From Hydrogenophaga sp. BPS33 (GTDB lineage Bacteria > Pseudomonadota > Gammaproteobacteria > Burkholderiales > Burkholderiaceae_C): a stretch of DNA of 64,000 bases. The stretch spans positions 5,943,501 to 6,007,500 of the forward strand of contig NZ_CP044549.1 of NCBI RefSeq assembly GCF_009859475.1, in the 5' to 3' direction. The notes under the pieces were generated by a model. The model did not search any database, had not been told where the DNA came from, and worked only from the letters and a program-made list of their open reading frames with translations. Positions 49,610 to 58,243 of this stretch are shown here, piece by piece (position 1 is the first letter of the stretch; every line of letters starts with the position of its first letter). The position numbers and the translations under genes are program-made.

Positions 49610-50788
49610 TCACTTGAAGCGGCGCAGCTTCGGGTCGACCACCGGCACCGTCAACATCGTGCTGGCCACCGCCATCAACAGCAGCGCGGTAAAGGTCTCG
49701 CTGGTGATGATGTGTTTGTCCAGCAGCACGTTGGCGAAGATGATCATGATCAGGGCCTTGGTCTGCAGCAGCCAGCCGATGATGGACGCCTGACCTGCCG
49801 GCCATTGCAGAATGCGGCCCGCCGCGTGCACGCCCAGCAGCTTGCCGCTGACCGAGGCCACCAGCAGCAGCGCGGCCATGCCGAACACCGCCGCGCCGCC
49901 CAGGTCCCAGTTGGTGCGCAGGCCGGTCGAGAGAAAGAACACCGGCATGACCACCAGCAGCACGTGGTGGCGCAGCAGGTCTAGCTGGACCTGATCGAAC
50001 CACTCCGTATCCATCACCACACCGGCCAGAAAAGCGCCCACCATGTAGTGCAGACCCGACCAGTCGGCACCGAAAGCGCACACGGCGAGCCAGATCAGGC
50101 TCACAGCCCAGCGGTCTGAGGCGCGCAGGCGTTGCATGAGACCGCGAAAGCCCCACGACAACACCGCGAACGCCAGCAGGAAGAACACCTGTCGCCCGAC
50201 ACGCTCCCAGTCCATCAGGATCAGCGCCAGCACACCCCAGATAGCGATGTCGTCCAGGCTGGCGTAGCGCAGGATGCGTTGGCCCAGCGGCTGTCGCAGC
50301 AGCTGCAGTTTCTCCATCAAGAGAATGAGGATGGGCAAGGCGGTCACCGCGCACGCCATGCCCACGCCCGCCACGAACTGCCAGGGCCGCGCGGCCGCGC
50401 CCATCCACCCCGGCATGTTCAACATGACCAGCGCAGCGACGCTGCCCAGCACCAGCGGCATGCCCAGCGCGAGCCCGGCCGTGATGCCGCTCTCGCGCCG
50501 GTGCTTCCACGCCTGGCGCAGGTCGAGCTCGATGCCGGCGATCATCACGAACAGCATCACCGCCCACCAGGCAATGCCGTTGAGCGACTGGATCACCGCA
50601 GGGTTGAAGACGAATTGGTGGAACTCGGGAAAGGCCTTGCCCAGCACGCCCGGCCCGAGCAGGATGCCGGTGACGATCTGCACCACCACCAGTGGCGCCC
50701 AGTAGTCGGTGCGCCCCACGCGCCAGATCAACCAGGGCACGGTGAAGATGATCGCCATGGCGATCAGGAAAATCTCGGTGGTGTTCAC
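49610..50788 (-). CDS. CPA2-family cation:proton antiporter
   Basis: A 392-residue inner-membrane protein with about 12 membrane segments of the Kef/NapA type. Family segments include VTGILLGPGVLGKAFPEF, VMLFVMIAGIELDL and FAVLSWGF. It lacks the RCK/TrkA-N regulatory domain of full Kef proteins. It is the last gene of the minus-strand operon with the glycosyltransferase (6-bp gap), acyltransferase, chorismatase and halogenase. Exchange of Na+ or K+ for H+ is the family function; why it is tied to pigment genes is not clear. Confidence 0.87.
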   Translation of the reverse strand: MNTTEIFLIAMAIIFTVPWLIWRVGRTDYWAPLVVVQIVTGILLGPGVLGKAFPEFHQFVFNPAVIQSLNGIAWWAVMLFVMIAGIELDLRQAWKHRRESGITAGLALGMPLVLGSVAALVMLNMPGWMGAAARPWQFVAGVGMACAVTALPILILLMEKLQLLRQPLGQRILRYASLDDIAIWGVLALILMDWERVGRQVFFLLAFAVLSWGFRGLMQRLRASDRWAVSLIWLAVCAFGADWSGLHYMVGAFLAGVVMDTEWFDQVQLDLLRHHVLLVVMPVFFLSTGLRTNWDLGGAAVFGMAALLLVASVSGKLLGVHAAGRILQWPAGQASIIGWLLQTKALIMIIFANVLLDKHIITSETFTALLLMAVASTMLTVPVVDPKLRRFK

Positions 50789-50794
50789 GGTGTC

Positions 50795-51559
50795 TTAACG
50801 CCGTCCCACAAGCCGACGCCACAGCAGCAGCGGCAAGCGCAGCACAAAACCCGTGAACAGCCGCGTGTGCATGCCGCTGAGCAGCAGGTTGTCGCGCACG
50901 TAGTTGAAGTGCGAAACACCGCCCTCTTCCGGCGTGAAGTAGCGCACCGGCGCGTCGATGTTGATCGGCCGCACGCCGGCCCAGCACAGGCGCACCACGG
51001 CTTCGGGGTCGAAGTCGAAGCGGCGCATGAAGCGCGTGCCTTGCATCACGCGCACGAGCGGCGCGATGGGGTACACGCGGAATCCGTACAACGAGTCGCC
51101 GATGCCCATGCCCAGGGTTTCCAGGTTGGCCCAGCCGTTGGAGAGCTTGCGCCCCATCACGCGCACCCAGGGCGCCTCGGGGCCGAACACCGGTTTGCCC
51201 AGCACCATCGCACCGGGCTGGGCTTGCGAGGCGGCCATGAAAGCCGGGATCAGCGTCTCGGGGTGTTGGCCATCGGAGTCCATGGTGAGCGCGTGCGTGA
51301 AGCCGGCTTGCGCGGCCAGCGTGATGCCGTGCAGCACGGCCGAGCCCTTGCCCTGGTTCTGCGGCAACACGATCACGCGCAGCCCGGGGTCGCCCTCGGC
51401 CATCTCGGCGAGCCATTGGGCCGAACCGTCGGTGCTGCCGTCGACCACCACCCACACCGGCGTCCATTGCGCGCGAGCAGCGCGCACCGTCTGCAGCACC
51501 TTGCGGCCCGGGTTGTAGCTGGGGATGAGGACCAGGTGCGAGGTGCTGGATGCGGGCAT
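50795..51559 (-). CDS. Family 2 glycosyltransferase
   Basis: A 254-residue GT-A fold glycosyltransferase. The nucleotide-sugar motifs are LVLIPSYNPG, VVVDGSTDGS, GKGSAVLHGI and the DXD in TMDSDGQHPETL, with GIGDSLYGFRVYP as the acceptor-side motif. Glycosyltransferases of this type are regular members of aryl polyene/xanthomonadin loci, where they may glycosylate the lipid anchor or pigment. It lies 3 bp after the acyltransferase and 6 bp before the antiporter in one operon. The sugar and acceptor are unknown. Confidence 0.88.
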   Translation of the reverse strand: MPASSTSHLVLIPSYNPGRKVLQTVRAARAQWTPVWVVVDGSTDGSAQWLAEMAEGDPGLRVIVLPQNQGKGSAVLHGITLAAQAGFTHALTMDSDGQHPETLIPAFMAASQAQPGAMVLGKPVFGPEAPWVRVMGRKLSNGWANLETLGMGIGDSLYGFRVYPIAPLVRVMQGTRFMRRFDFDPEAVVRLCWAGVRPINIDAPVRYFTPEEGGVSHFNYVRDNLLLSGMHTRLFTGFVLRLPLLLWRRLVGRR

Positions 51560-51562
51560 TTG

Positions 51563-52360
51563 TCAGGCAGCGGCGGTCGAAGCCAACGGTGGGACTGAGG
51601 CAGCGAGTTCGGCCCGGAAGTAGGCTTCGAGCTCGTGGGTGAAGGCACGCGAATCGCGCGGCGCCTCGAAGCGCTTGCCCAGGCGCACGCGGCAGGTCAG
51701 CGGCAGGCGGGGTTTGCGCCACAAGGGCCAGCCCTTGCCCAGGTAAGGGCTGGAAAACTCGACCAGCAAGGTCTGCACCGGCACCTCGGCACGCGCGGCG
51801 ATCAATGCGGTGGAGCGCGACAAGGCGTTGAGCCGATTGGCCGGGTAGCCCAGTGTGCGCGTGCCTTCCGGAAAGATCACCAGCTGCGCGCCGTCCGCAA
51901 GTTCGCGGCGGCACGCCAGCACCGCGCTGAGCAGGTGGTCGTTGCGCACGTAGCGCGCCATGCGCGCGCCCGCGCCGAACAAGGGGTTGTCCATGATGTC
52001 GGCCTTCATGAAGCAGACCGCGTTCGGCAGGCGCGAGGTGATCAGCACCGCGTCCAGCAACGAGGGATGGTTGGCGGCGATCACCATCGGCCCCTGGTCA
52101 CGGAGTTGGTCGATCTCGGCGAGGTCGAAGCGGCACGCGCAGACCGTGCGCAGAATGCCCACGTAGATCCGAAAGCCGCGCATGATGGCCTGGCGGCCGA
52201 GCCAGCGGCCGATGCCGTTGGGCAAGACCGGGTACAGCGCCAGTGCCAAGGGCGTCCACGTCAGGCACACCAGGGCCAGCGAGGACAGGCCGAGCACCAT
52301 GGCGATGTGTTCGTACACGCCCCAGAGCCGCGAGGTGGGAGAGCGCTGCGCGGCGTTCAT
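51563..52360 (-). CDS. PlsC-type 1-acylglycerol-3-phosphate acyltransferase family protein
   Basis: A 265-residue membrane-associated acyltransferase. A hydrophobic N-terminal helix (HIAMVLGLSSLALVCLTW) is followed by the HX4D motif in AANHPSLLDAVLI and the glycerol-phosphate motif FPEGTRTLGYP. Such enzymes occur in aryl polyene and xanthomonadin loci and are thought to place the polyene acyl chain on a glycerol-type lipid. The start overlaps the chorismatase stop (ATGA). It provides, outside the main operon, a second acyltransferase besides the LpxL-like one at 26931. Confidence 0.88.
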   Translation of the reverse strand: MNAAQRSPTSRLWGVYEHIAMVLGLSSLALVCLTWTPLALALYPVLPNGIGRWLGRQAIMRGFRIYVGILRTVCACRFDLAEIDQLRDQGPMVIAANHPSLLDAVLITSRLPNAVCFMKADIMDNPLFGAGARMARYVRNDHLLSAVLACRRELADGAQLVIFPEGTRTLGYPANRLNALSRSTALIAARAEVPVQTLLVEFSSPYLGKGWPLWRKPRLPLTCRVRLGKRFEAPRDSRAFTHELEAYFRAELAASVPPLASTAAA

Positions 52361-53364
52361 GGAGAGGGCAGCGCGTGGATCGCCTGCGACTCGATTTCCA
52401 CCAGCAGATCGGCGCGGCACACGTCGGCCTGCACGGCCACCACGTCCGCATCGCCCAGCAGCGGCTGGAGCGCGCGTTGCACGGTGTGAATGTCGCCGGC
52501 ATGGCGCACGTAGATGCGGTGGCTCAGCGCCCGCACCGAAAACGGCTGGGCCGAACGCGCCAGGCGGTTGGCCTCCCGCACGACGGATTCCAGGTTGCGC
52601 ACGGTCTCTCGGCACTGCGCCGCCACGTCGTCGGTGTGCAGTGTTTCGTGGCCGACGATGCTGGCCGTGCCGGAAATGAACAGCACTTCCTGCCCGGGCG
52701 GGTACACCAGCGCCGCGCGCGAGAACGTGGGGGCGCGCGGACCGTACTGCGGCGGGTAGGCCCAGGCGCTCACCTGGCGCGGGTTCTCCACCGTCACCAC
52801 GGGCGACGCGCCAGCCAGGAAGGCCACCGAGAGCGGGCCTTCGCGCACACCGAGCGCGCACGCCGCCGGCACCTGGCCACCGGTTTCCTGGCGCGCCTTC
52901 ACGAAGGCGTCGTAGCGGCCGAGGTTGAACTGGCGGTAGCGCTCCAGGCCGTGGCTGTCTTCGTTGATGCGCGCGATGTAGTTCCAGACGCGCCAGAGGT
53001 GCGGAAGCCGCTGTTCGCGCAGCAGGCAAAAGAGGCGCTCGTACAGCATCCGGCTGGTCGCTTGCAGCGGTGGCACGCCGGGCTGCGTCGGGTCCTCGGC
53101 TTCATCCAGTTCGATGACACCGTAGAGCAGGTGCTGGTTGCGGCGCCAGCGAATGCCGTGGTCCGTGCCTTGTTGCAGGGGGCCGTGCGCAAGCCAGCAT
53201 TCGCGCAGCGTGGTCTCGCCCGGGGAGAGCATGGGCGTTTGCAGGTGTTGCTGCGGCCAGGTGACCGCGTCCGTGCCATGGGGCGTGCCAATGAGCACGC
53301 CCCCGATTTCTTGTCCAGTGGCGCGGCCAGGGGCCGTTCGCCAGGTCTCATGTTGCAAAGTCAC
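52357..53364 (-). CDS. xanB2: XanB2/FkbO-like chorismatase (hydroxybenzoate-forming)
   Basis: A 335-residue protein of the chorismatase family (FkbO/Hyg5/XanB2). In Xanthomonas the XanB2 type converts chorismate to 3- and 4-hydroxybenzoate, the aromatic starter of xanthomonadin and a ubiquinone precursor. Recognisable blocks are LLYGVIELDEAEDPTQPGVP, LPHLWRVWNYIARINEDSHG, ERYRQFNLGRYDAF, PAACALGV and LVYPPGQEVLFISGTASIVG, the last being the YjgF/RidA-like region that causes mislabelling as pteridine-dependent deoxygenase. It begins with GTG overlapping the halogenase stop by 4 bp. It would supply the acid for the AMP ligase at 25287. Which isomer it makes cannot be read from sequence. Confidence 0.83.
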   Translation of the reverse strand: MTLQHETWRTAPGRATGQEIGGVLIGTPHGTDAVTWPQQHLQTPMLSPGETTLRECWLAHGPLQQGTDHGIRWRRNQHLLYGVIELDEAEDPTQPGVPPLQATSRMLYERLFCLLREQRLPHLWRVWNYIARINEDSHGLERYRQFNLGRYDAFVKARQETGGQVPAACALGVREGPLSVAFLAGASPVVTVENPRQVSAWAYPPQYGPRAPTFSRAALVYPPGQEVLFISGTASIVGHETLHTDDVAAQCRETVRNLESVVREANRLARSAQPFSVRALSHRIYVRHAGDIHTVQRALQPLLGDADVVAVQADVCRADLLVEIESQAIHALPSP

Positions 53365-54698
53365 GTGGGATGGGCTTGTGCGGCCTCGTCGGCCGGTCGG
53401 ATGTTGGTGCGGCGGCTGCGCCAGGCGGCGAACGCGCGCCGCGGTTGGGTGACGTTGGCCAGGAAGTACATGGTCTTGAAGATGAACAGCGAACGCCCGA
53501 TCGGTGCGCCACCATACACGTCGCCGGCCAAGGTGGAGAGCAGCGCTTCCTTGACGCGGAAATAGTTGCGCGGCCCCATGAAGAAGTCGCGCATGATGGG
53601 ATTGGTCACGCGGTAGATGAACCACGAGAACGCCTTGGGGCCATGGCGGCTCTGGCGGTCGAATCGCTTGAGCGCGGCGCGCGCCCGAGACGGATGGCGC
53701 AAACAGGTGTCGATGGTTTCCGCGCCCAGCTCGCCACCGATCATGGCCAGCCACACGCCCGAGGAGAACACCGGATCGATGAAGGTGTAGGCGTCGCCCA
53801 GCATCAGGTAGTTCTCGCCGTGGTTGCGCTCGGCGGCGTAGGAGAAGTTGCCGGTGGCTTCCACCGGGCTGACCAGGGTGGCGTCTTTCAGCCGCTCGGC
53901 CAGGCCCGCGCAGGTCGCGATGTTGTCCATCAGGAACTGCTGCACGCTGCGGCCGTTGCGCGTTTTCATGTGGTACGGCCAGGTCACCATGCCGACGCTG
54001 GTGGCGCCATCGGTGAGCGGGATGAACCAGAACCAGCCGTGGTCGAACCAGAAGATGGTGATGTTGCCTTCGGCCGTGCCTTCGTTGCGGCGGGCATTGG
54101 CGAAGTGGCCGTACACCGCCGCGCTGGTGTGGCTCGGGTTGCGTTTCTTGATCTTGAAACGGGAGGCAAGAAATGTGTCGCGCCCGGAAGCGTCGACGAG
54201 AAACTTCGCGTCCCACACCACCTCGCGGCCATCGTCGTACCGGGCTTGCACGCGCACCGTGCGGTCGGGCAGAAACTCCACCGAGCGCGCCTGGCAGCCT
54301 TCGTGCACGTCGGCACCCTGGCGCTGGGCGTTGCGCACCAGGATTTCGTCGAACTCGGAACGCCGCACCTGGTAGGCATAGGGCATGGATTTGTCCCACG
54401 CGTCGGCGAAGTCGAACACTTGTTTGTGGGCGTGGTGCGGCGAGACGAACTCGGCGCCCGGCTTGTACTGCCCGATGGCGCGCACCTCGTCGGCCACGCC
54501 CAGGCGTTCGAGCAGCGGCAGGTTGGCCGGCAGCAGCGATTCGCCGATGTGGAAACGCGGATGGTGCTCCTTGTCGAGCAGCACGACACGGTGGCCTTTT
54601 CGGGCCAGCATGGGCGCAATCGTGGAGCCGGCAGGCCCTGCGCCGATCACGAGAACGTCACAGCTGCGGCGTTCGACTCCCTGGTGTTGTTCGTTCAT
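53361..54698 (-). CDS. FAD-dependent halogenase-like oxidoreductase
   Basis: A 445-residue flavoprotein of the flavin-dependent halogenase family. The FAD motif is GAGPAGS (19-25), HIGESLLPANLPLLERLG is typical, and the candidate catalytic lysine is K79 in GQYKPGAEFVS. The halogenase hallmark WXWXIP appears as WFWFIP (222-227) and FIDPVFSSG matches the halide-channel motif. Xanthomonadins are brominated and their loci carry a related enzyme, so halogenation of the aryl head is likely, though some relatives in aryl polyene clusters may only oxidise. It is first in the operon with the chorismatase, acyltransferase, glycosyltransferase and antiporter. Confidence 0.82.
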   Translation of the reverse strand: MNEQHQGVERRSCDVLVIGAGPAGSTIAPMLARKGHRVVLLDKEHHPRFHIGESLLPANLPLLERLGVADEVRAIGQYKPGAEFVSPHHAHKQVFDFADAWDKSMPYAYQVRRSEFDEILVRNAQRQGADVHEGCQARSVEFLPDRTVRVQARYDDGREVVWDAKFLVDASGRDTFLASRFKIKKRNPSHTSAAVYGHFANARRNEGTAEGNITIFWFDHGWFWFIPLTDGATSVGMVTWPYHMKTRNGRSVQQFLMDNIATCAGLAERLKDATLVSPVEATGNFSYAAERNHGENYLMLGDAYTFIDPVFSSGVWLAMIGGELGAETIDTCLRHPSRARAALKRFDRQSRHGPKAFSWFIYRVTNPIMRDFFMGPRNYFRVKEALLSTLAGDVYGGAPIGRSLFIFKTMYFLANVTQPRRAFAAWRSRRTNIRPADEAAQAHPT

Positions 54699-54761
54699 AT
54701 CGGCGTTCCCTGAGTATCGCGGTGGGCGGGGCTGGTGTCGTCGAGAAAAGCGCGGTTCAAA

Positions 54762-54767
54762 ATTCTA
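54762..54767 (-). promoter_or_regulatory. Candidate -10 (TAGAAT) for the halogenase operon
   Basis: TAGAAT on the minus strand lies 63 bp before the halogenase ATG, with a weak TTACAA 18 bp upstream. The 304-bp gap 54699-55002 shared with the divergent LysR gene holds no other element that I can recognise. Confidence 0.3.
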
Positions 54768-55002
54768 CCGAGCGCATTCCAAAAGTTGTAACACGCGCAT
54801 GAAGCTCACAACGGACAGCGTCATCGCTGGTGCACTGGCCGGTGCCGTGAGGGGGTGTTGATTTTCAGTGTTTTCCGTGGCCGCGGCCGAACACGGTGTG
54901 GCGGACTTCGCGAAGGTCGAGCGCGCACCGTGGCCGCAGACCAGGAAACGCCCGTATCCACGCGCGGGGGACCTCGATCGACCTGTCCTAAACTGCCTCT
55001 CC

Positions 55003-55950
55003 ATGACACCGTTTCAGCGCAAGCTGCGCATTCGCCACCTGGAGGTCGTGCTGGCGATCGCCGATTTCGGCAGCCTCTCCAAGGCGGCCGTGCAGTTGCA
55101 CATGACGCAATCGGGCCTGTCGCGCGCGATCACCGAGATCGAAGAGATCGTAGGCGGTCGTCTCTTCGAGCGCACCGGCAAGGGCATGGTGTCCACACCG
55201 CTGGGCGAAGCCATGTGCCGCCACGCGCAGGTGTTGCTCGGCGATCTGGACACCGCCGAAACCGATCTGCGGGCGGTCGCCAACGGCGACCTCGGCAGCC
55301 TGTCCGTGGGCTGCTTTTCCATGTTCAGCGGCTGGCCGCTGGCCGAAGCGGTGCGCGTGTTCCGCAGCGATCACCCGCGCGTCGCGCTCGCGATCCACGT
55401 GGGCATGCACGAGCGGCTGATCGAGGACCTGGACGCGGGCAAGCTCGACCTGCTGCTCAGCCGGCGCCTGCCGACCTTGAATCCGGAGATCTACCGCTCC
55501 GTGGACTTGCTGGAAGACTCGGTGGTGCTCGCCTGCGCGGCCACGCACCCGCTGGCACGGCAAGACGCCGTCGCGCTCGCCGATTGCGTGACCTGGCCCT
55601 GGATCGCCGCGCCGCCGAAGAACCGCGTGCGCATGGAACTCGAGGCCCACCTGCGCGCGACCGGGACGACCGTACCGCAAATGGTGGGCGCGCTGTCGCT
55701 CGAATTTGCGACCGAGATGATCGCCGGCGGCGAGTACCTGTGCATGCTCGCGGCCAGCGTCGGGCGCACGCTGGAAGCGCGGGGCCTGTTGCACGTGCTG
55801 CCGGTGGAACTCGCCCTCAACACGCCGCCGCTGGCCGCGATCTGGCGCCGTGAGCGCTCCAACACCCGCCAGCTGCGAGAGTTCACCGCGGCGCTGACGT
55901 CCGTCGTCGCCGCGGCGGGACCGCCGGCAGGAGGTGACACGAAGCACTGA
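55003..55950 (+). CDS. LysR family transcriptional regulator
   Basis: A 315-residue regulator. The HTH (residues about 10-65) reads LRIRHLEVVLAIADFGSLSK and MTQSGLSRAITEIEEIVGGR. The effector domain opens with LGSLSVGCFSMFSG. The ATG at 55003 begins the first helix; a longer in-frame start would add 45 unlikely residues. It lies upstream and in the same direction as the esterase/glyoxalase-like/Bug genes (104-bp gap), so it is probably their regulator. It is also divergent from the halogenase operon. Confidence 0.87.
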   Translation: MTPFQRKLRIRHLEVVLAIADFGSLSKAAVQLHMTQSGLSRAITEIEEIVGGRLFERTGKGMVSTPLGEAMCRHAQVLLGDLDTAETDLRAVANGDLGSLSVGCFSMFSGWPLAEAVRVFRSDHPRVALAIHVGMHERLIEDLDAGKLDLLLSRRLPTLNPEIYRSVDLLEDSVVLACAATHPLARQDAVALADCVTWPWIAAPPKNRVRMELEAHLRATGTTVPQMVGALSLEFATEMIAGGEYLCMLAASVGRTLEARGLLHVLPVELALNTPPLAAIWRRERSNTRQLREFTAALTSVVAAAGPPAGGDTKH

Positions 55951-56054
55951 GGTATGCGGGTTGCGCAAGGATGCGATCGAACTGCGCATGCCACGGCGGC
56001 CGGTATCGCTCCTACGATCTTCGTTCCAGCAACAAAGACAAAGGTTCGGGAACG

Positions 56055-57326
56055 ATGACAGGCGCAGTCCATGCAGTGATGCCGCAAGGCACCGTCACGG
56101 GCATCCGTGAGGGACAGGCCTGCCGCTTCAGCGCGATCCCCTATGCGCAGGCGCCGGTGGGTGACCTGCGTTTCCGCCCGCCCGTGCCGGCCGTGTGGCG
56201 CGGTCCGCTCGATGCGACGCGCCCCGGCCCCGTCGCGCCGCAACTGCCTTCGCGACTGCGCGGCGCGATGGGTGACTTCGACGCGCCGCAGTCCGAAGAC
56301 TGCCTGCGCCTGACGGTATGGACGCCTGCCGCGGACGCTCGCCGACGCCCCGTGGTGGTGTGGCTGCACGGTGGTGCCTGGCAAAGCGGCGCGGGCGCGC
56401 TGGACTGGTACTCGGGCGCCCGGCTCGCGGCGCGCGGCGATCTCGTCGTTGTCGCACCGAACTACCGCCTCGCCTCGCTCGGCTGGCTCGCCGTGGCGGG
56501 CGAGACCGCGAACGTCGGGCTGCTGGACCAGGAAGCCGCGCTGGCCTGGGTGGCGCGGCACATCGATGCGTTCGGCGGCGACCCCGAGCAGGTGACCGTG
56601 ATGGGCCAGTCCGCCGGCGGCATGTCGATCGCCTGCATGCTGATGCGCGAGCGGCCGCTGTTTCACCGCGCGATCCTGCAAAGCGCGTCCATCGGCCGAG
56701 GCTTTCGCAGCGCCGCGCAGGCCGGCGAGATCGCCGACCGGTTTCTGCAGGCGGCGGGCGTCGACAGCCTCGAAGCCGCACGCCGCCTGCCGGTGAATGA
56801 ACTGCTGAAAGCGCAGCAGGCCGCCCCCGTGGTCGACTGGCTGGCCGCGGAAGGCGCGAACCGCGCCCTGTTTGGCCCGGTGGCCGATGGCGATGTGCTG
56901 CCGCTGCACGCGCCCGACGCGCTCGCCGCCGCCAGCGCCCGGGTCGACACCCTCATCGGCTACACCCAGGACGAGATGGCAGCCTTTCCCGGTACCGGCA
57001 CGGCGCCCGCCACGGCGACCTGGGGCGACGAGGTCTTCGGTGCACCGGCGCGGCAGTGGGCCACCGATGCCACCGAACAAGGTCGCAAGTCCTGGGCCTA
57101 CCGCTTTGATTTTTCACCGACCGACAGCTTGCGCGCCTGCCACTGCATCGAACTGCCCTTCGTCTTCGACTCGATGGCGGCTTTCGCGGACGCGCCGATG
57201 GTGCGCGGTGTGAAGCAGGACGACGCGGCGCGATTGGTCGATGCCCTGCAGCGGGCATGGATCGCTTTCATCCGCGATGGCGACCCGGGCTGGTCCGCGT
57301 GGCCGGCGCAAACGGTTTTCTCCTGA
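56055..57326 (+). CDS. Type B carboxylesterase
   Basis: A 423-residue alpha/beta hydrolase of the carboxylesterase/cholinesterase family. The oxyanion loop is HGGAWQSGA (105-113), the nucleophile S186 is in MGQSAGGMS, and the catalytic His region is CHCIELPFVFDS. SEDCL (80-84) is the second family signature. It is about 60-80 residues shorter than typical members (around 500), mostly in the C-terminal half. There is no clear signal peptide. It could release an acid from an ester that the downstream proteins then handle; a phthalate monoester is one possibility given the phthalate genes elsewhere, but nothing in the sequence shows it. Confidence 0.87.
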   Translation: MTGAVHAVMPQGTVTGIREGQACRFSAIPYAQAPVGDLRFRPPVPAVWRGPLDATRPGPVAPQLPSRLRGAMGDFDAPQSEDCLRLTVWTPAADARRRPVVVWLHGGAWQSGAGALDWYSGARLAARGDLVVVAPNYRLASLGWLAVAGETANVGLLDQEAALAWVARHIDAFGGDPEQVTVMGQSAGGMSIACMLMRERPLFHRAILQSASIGRGFRSAAQAGEIADRFLQAAGVDSLEAARRLPVNELLKAQQAAPVVDWLAAEGANRALFGPVADGDVLPLHAPDALAAASARVDTLIGYTQDEMAAFPGTGTAPATATWGDEVFGAPARQWATDATEQGRKSWAYRFDFSPTDSLRACHCIELPFVFDSMAAFADAPMVRGVKQDDAARLVDALQRAWIAFIRDGDPGWSAWPAQTVFS

Positions 57327-57345
57327 TCAGAACAGTGGAGTTTTC

Positions 57346-58215
57346 ATGACCCTCGCAGACATCGACAGCATCAACCACGTCGGCATCGTGGCACGCGACC
57401 TCGGCGTGACCAGCGCGCGCTACGAAGCCATGGGCTTCACGCTGACCCCGTTTTCGCCCCACACGGGCGCGTGGAAACCCGGCGAGGCGGTGACGCGGCT
57501 GGGCTCGGGCAACCGCTGCGTGATGTTCGGCCACAACTACCTCGAGATCCTGGCCAACGAAGACCCCGCCGTGCCCAGCGCGCGCCTCGAGGGTTACCTG
57601 AAACACCACCAGGGTGGCCACATCATCTGCTTCAACTCGGAGGACCTGCCTTCCGTGGAGCGGCGGCTGATCGCTGGCGGACTGAAGACTTCGGGCGTGC
57701 TGCCGCTGCAGCGCGACGTCGACACACCCGACGGCGCGCGCACCGCGAAATTCGAGCGCGTGCAGTTCGCCCCGGATCAGTCGCCCGAGGGCTACATACA
57801 GGCTGCTCGGCATCTCACGCCGGCGTACGTCTACCAACCGCGCTACACGGCCCATGCCAACGGTTGCACGGAGCTGTCGAGCACCACCGTCGTGGTGGAA
57901 GACCTTCCGGCTTTTCGCGACCGCTACGAGACGTACACCGGCGTGCGCGCCCAGGTCGACGGCGGCGCGGCCACGTTCCCGTTTTCGTTGTGCTCGCGCC
58001 TGGTGCTGATGGACCGGGCCACCGCGCAGCGGCAACTGCCCGGCACCTTGTACCCGCCCCTGCCCGGCATCGCGGCCGTGGGCTTTCGCTGCCCCGACCT
58101 CGCGCGGCACGCGCAGCGCCTGCGCGAACAGCGCATCCCGTTCAACGAGGGCGATGGTCGCCTCGTCGTGCCCGCGGAAGAGGCCAGCGGCATCGCGGTC
58201 GTCTTCGAGTCATGA
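57346..58215 (+). CDS. VOC/glyoxalase-like domain protein
   Basis: A 289-residue protein of the vicinal-oxygen-chelate superfamily, resembling the Glyoxalase_3-type group. The first module opens INHVGIVARDLGVTSARYEA and the second begins around TELSSTTVVVEDLPAF. Metal-ligand candidates are the His in NHVGI and Glu in NYLEIL; the role could be a dioxygenase, isomerase or ligand-binding protein. The ATG at 57346 follows a GTGGAG ribosome-binding site and comes 19 bp after the esterase stop. It belongs to the esterase/VOC/Bug operon. The substrate is unknown. Confidence 0.82.
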   Translation: MTLADIDSINHVGIVARDLGVTSARYEAMGFTLTPFSPHTGAWKPGEAVTRLGSGNRCVMFGHNYLEILANEDPAVPSARLEGYLKHHQGGHIICFNSEDLPSVERRLIAGGLKTSGVLPLQRDVDTPDGARTAKFERVQFAPDQSPEGYIQAARHLTPAYVYQPRYTAHANGCTELSSTTVVVEDLPAFRDRYETYTGVRAQVDGGAATFPFSLCSRLVLMDRATAQRQLPGTLYPPLPGIAAVGFRCPDLARHAQRLREQRIPFNEGDGRLVVPAEEASGIAVVFES

Positions 58216-58243
58216 ACCTGCCATCCGATAGGAGATAAGCCAA

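Noticed and set aside
52357-53364. Label 'pteridine-dependent deoxygenase' or RidA protein for the chorismatase
   Set aside because: The blocks LLYGVIELDEAED and LPHLWRVWNYIARINED and the full length match the FkbO/Hyg5/XanB2 chorismatases; the RidA-like part is only the C-terminal fold.
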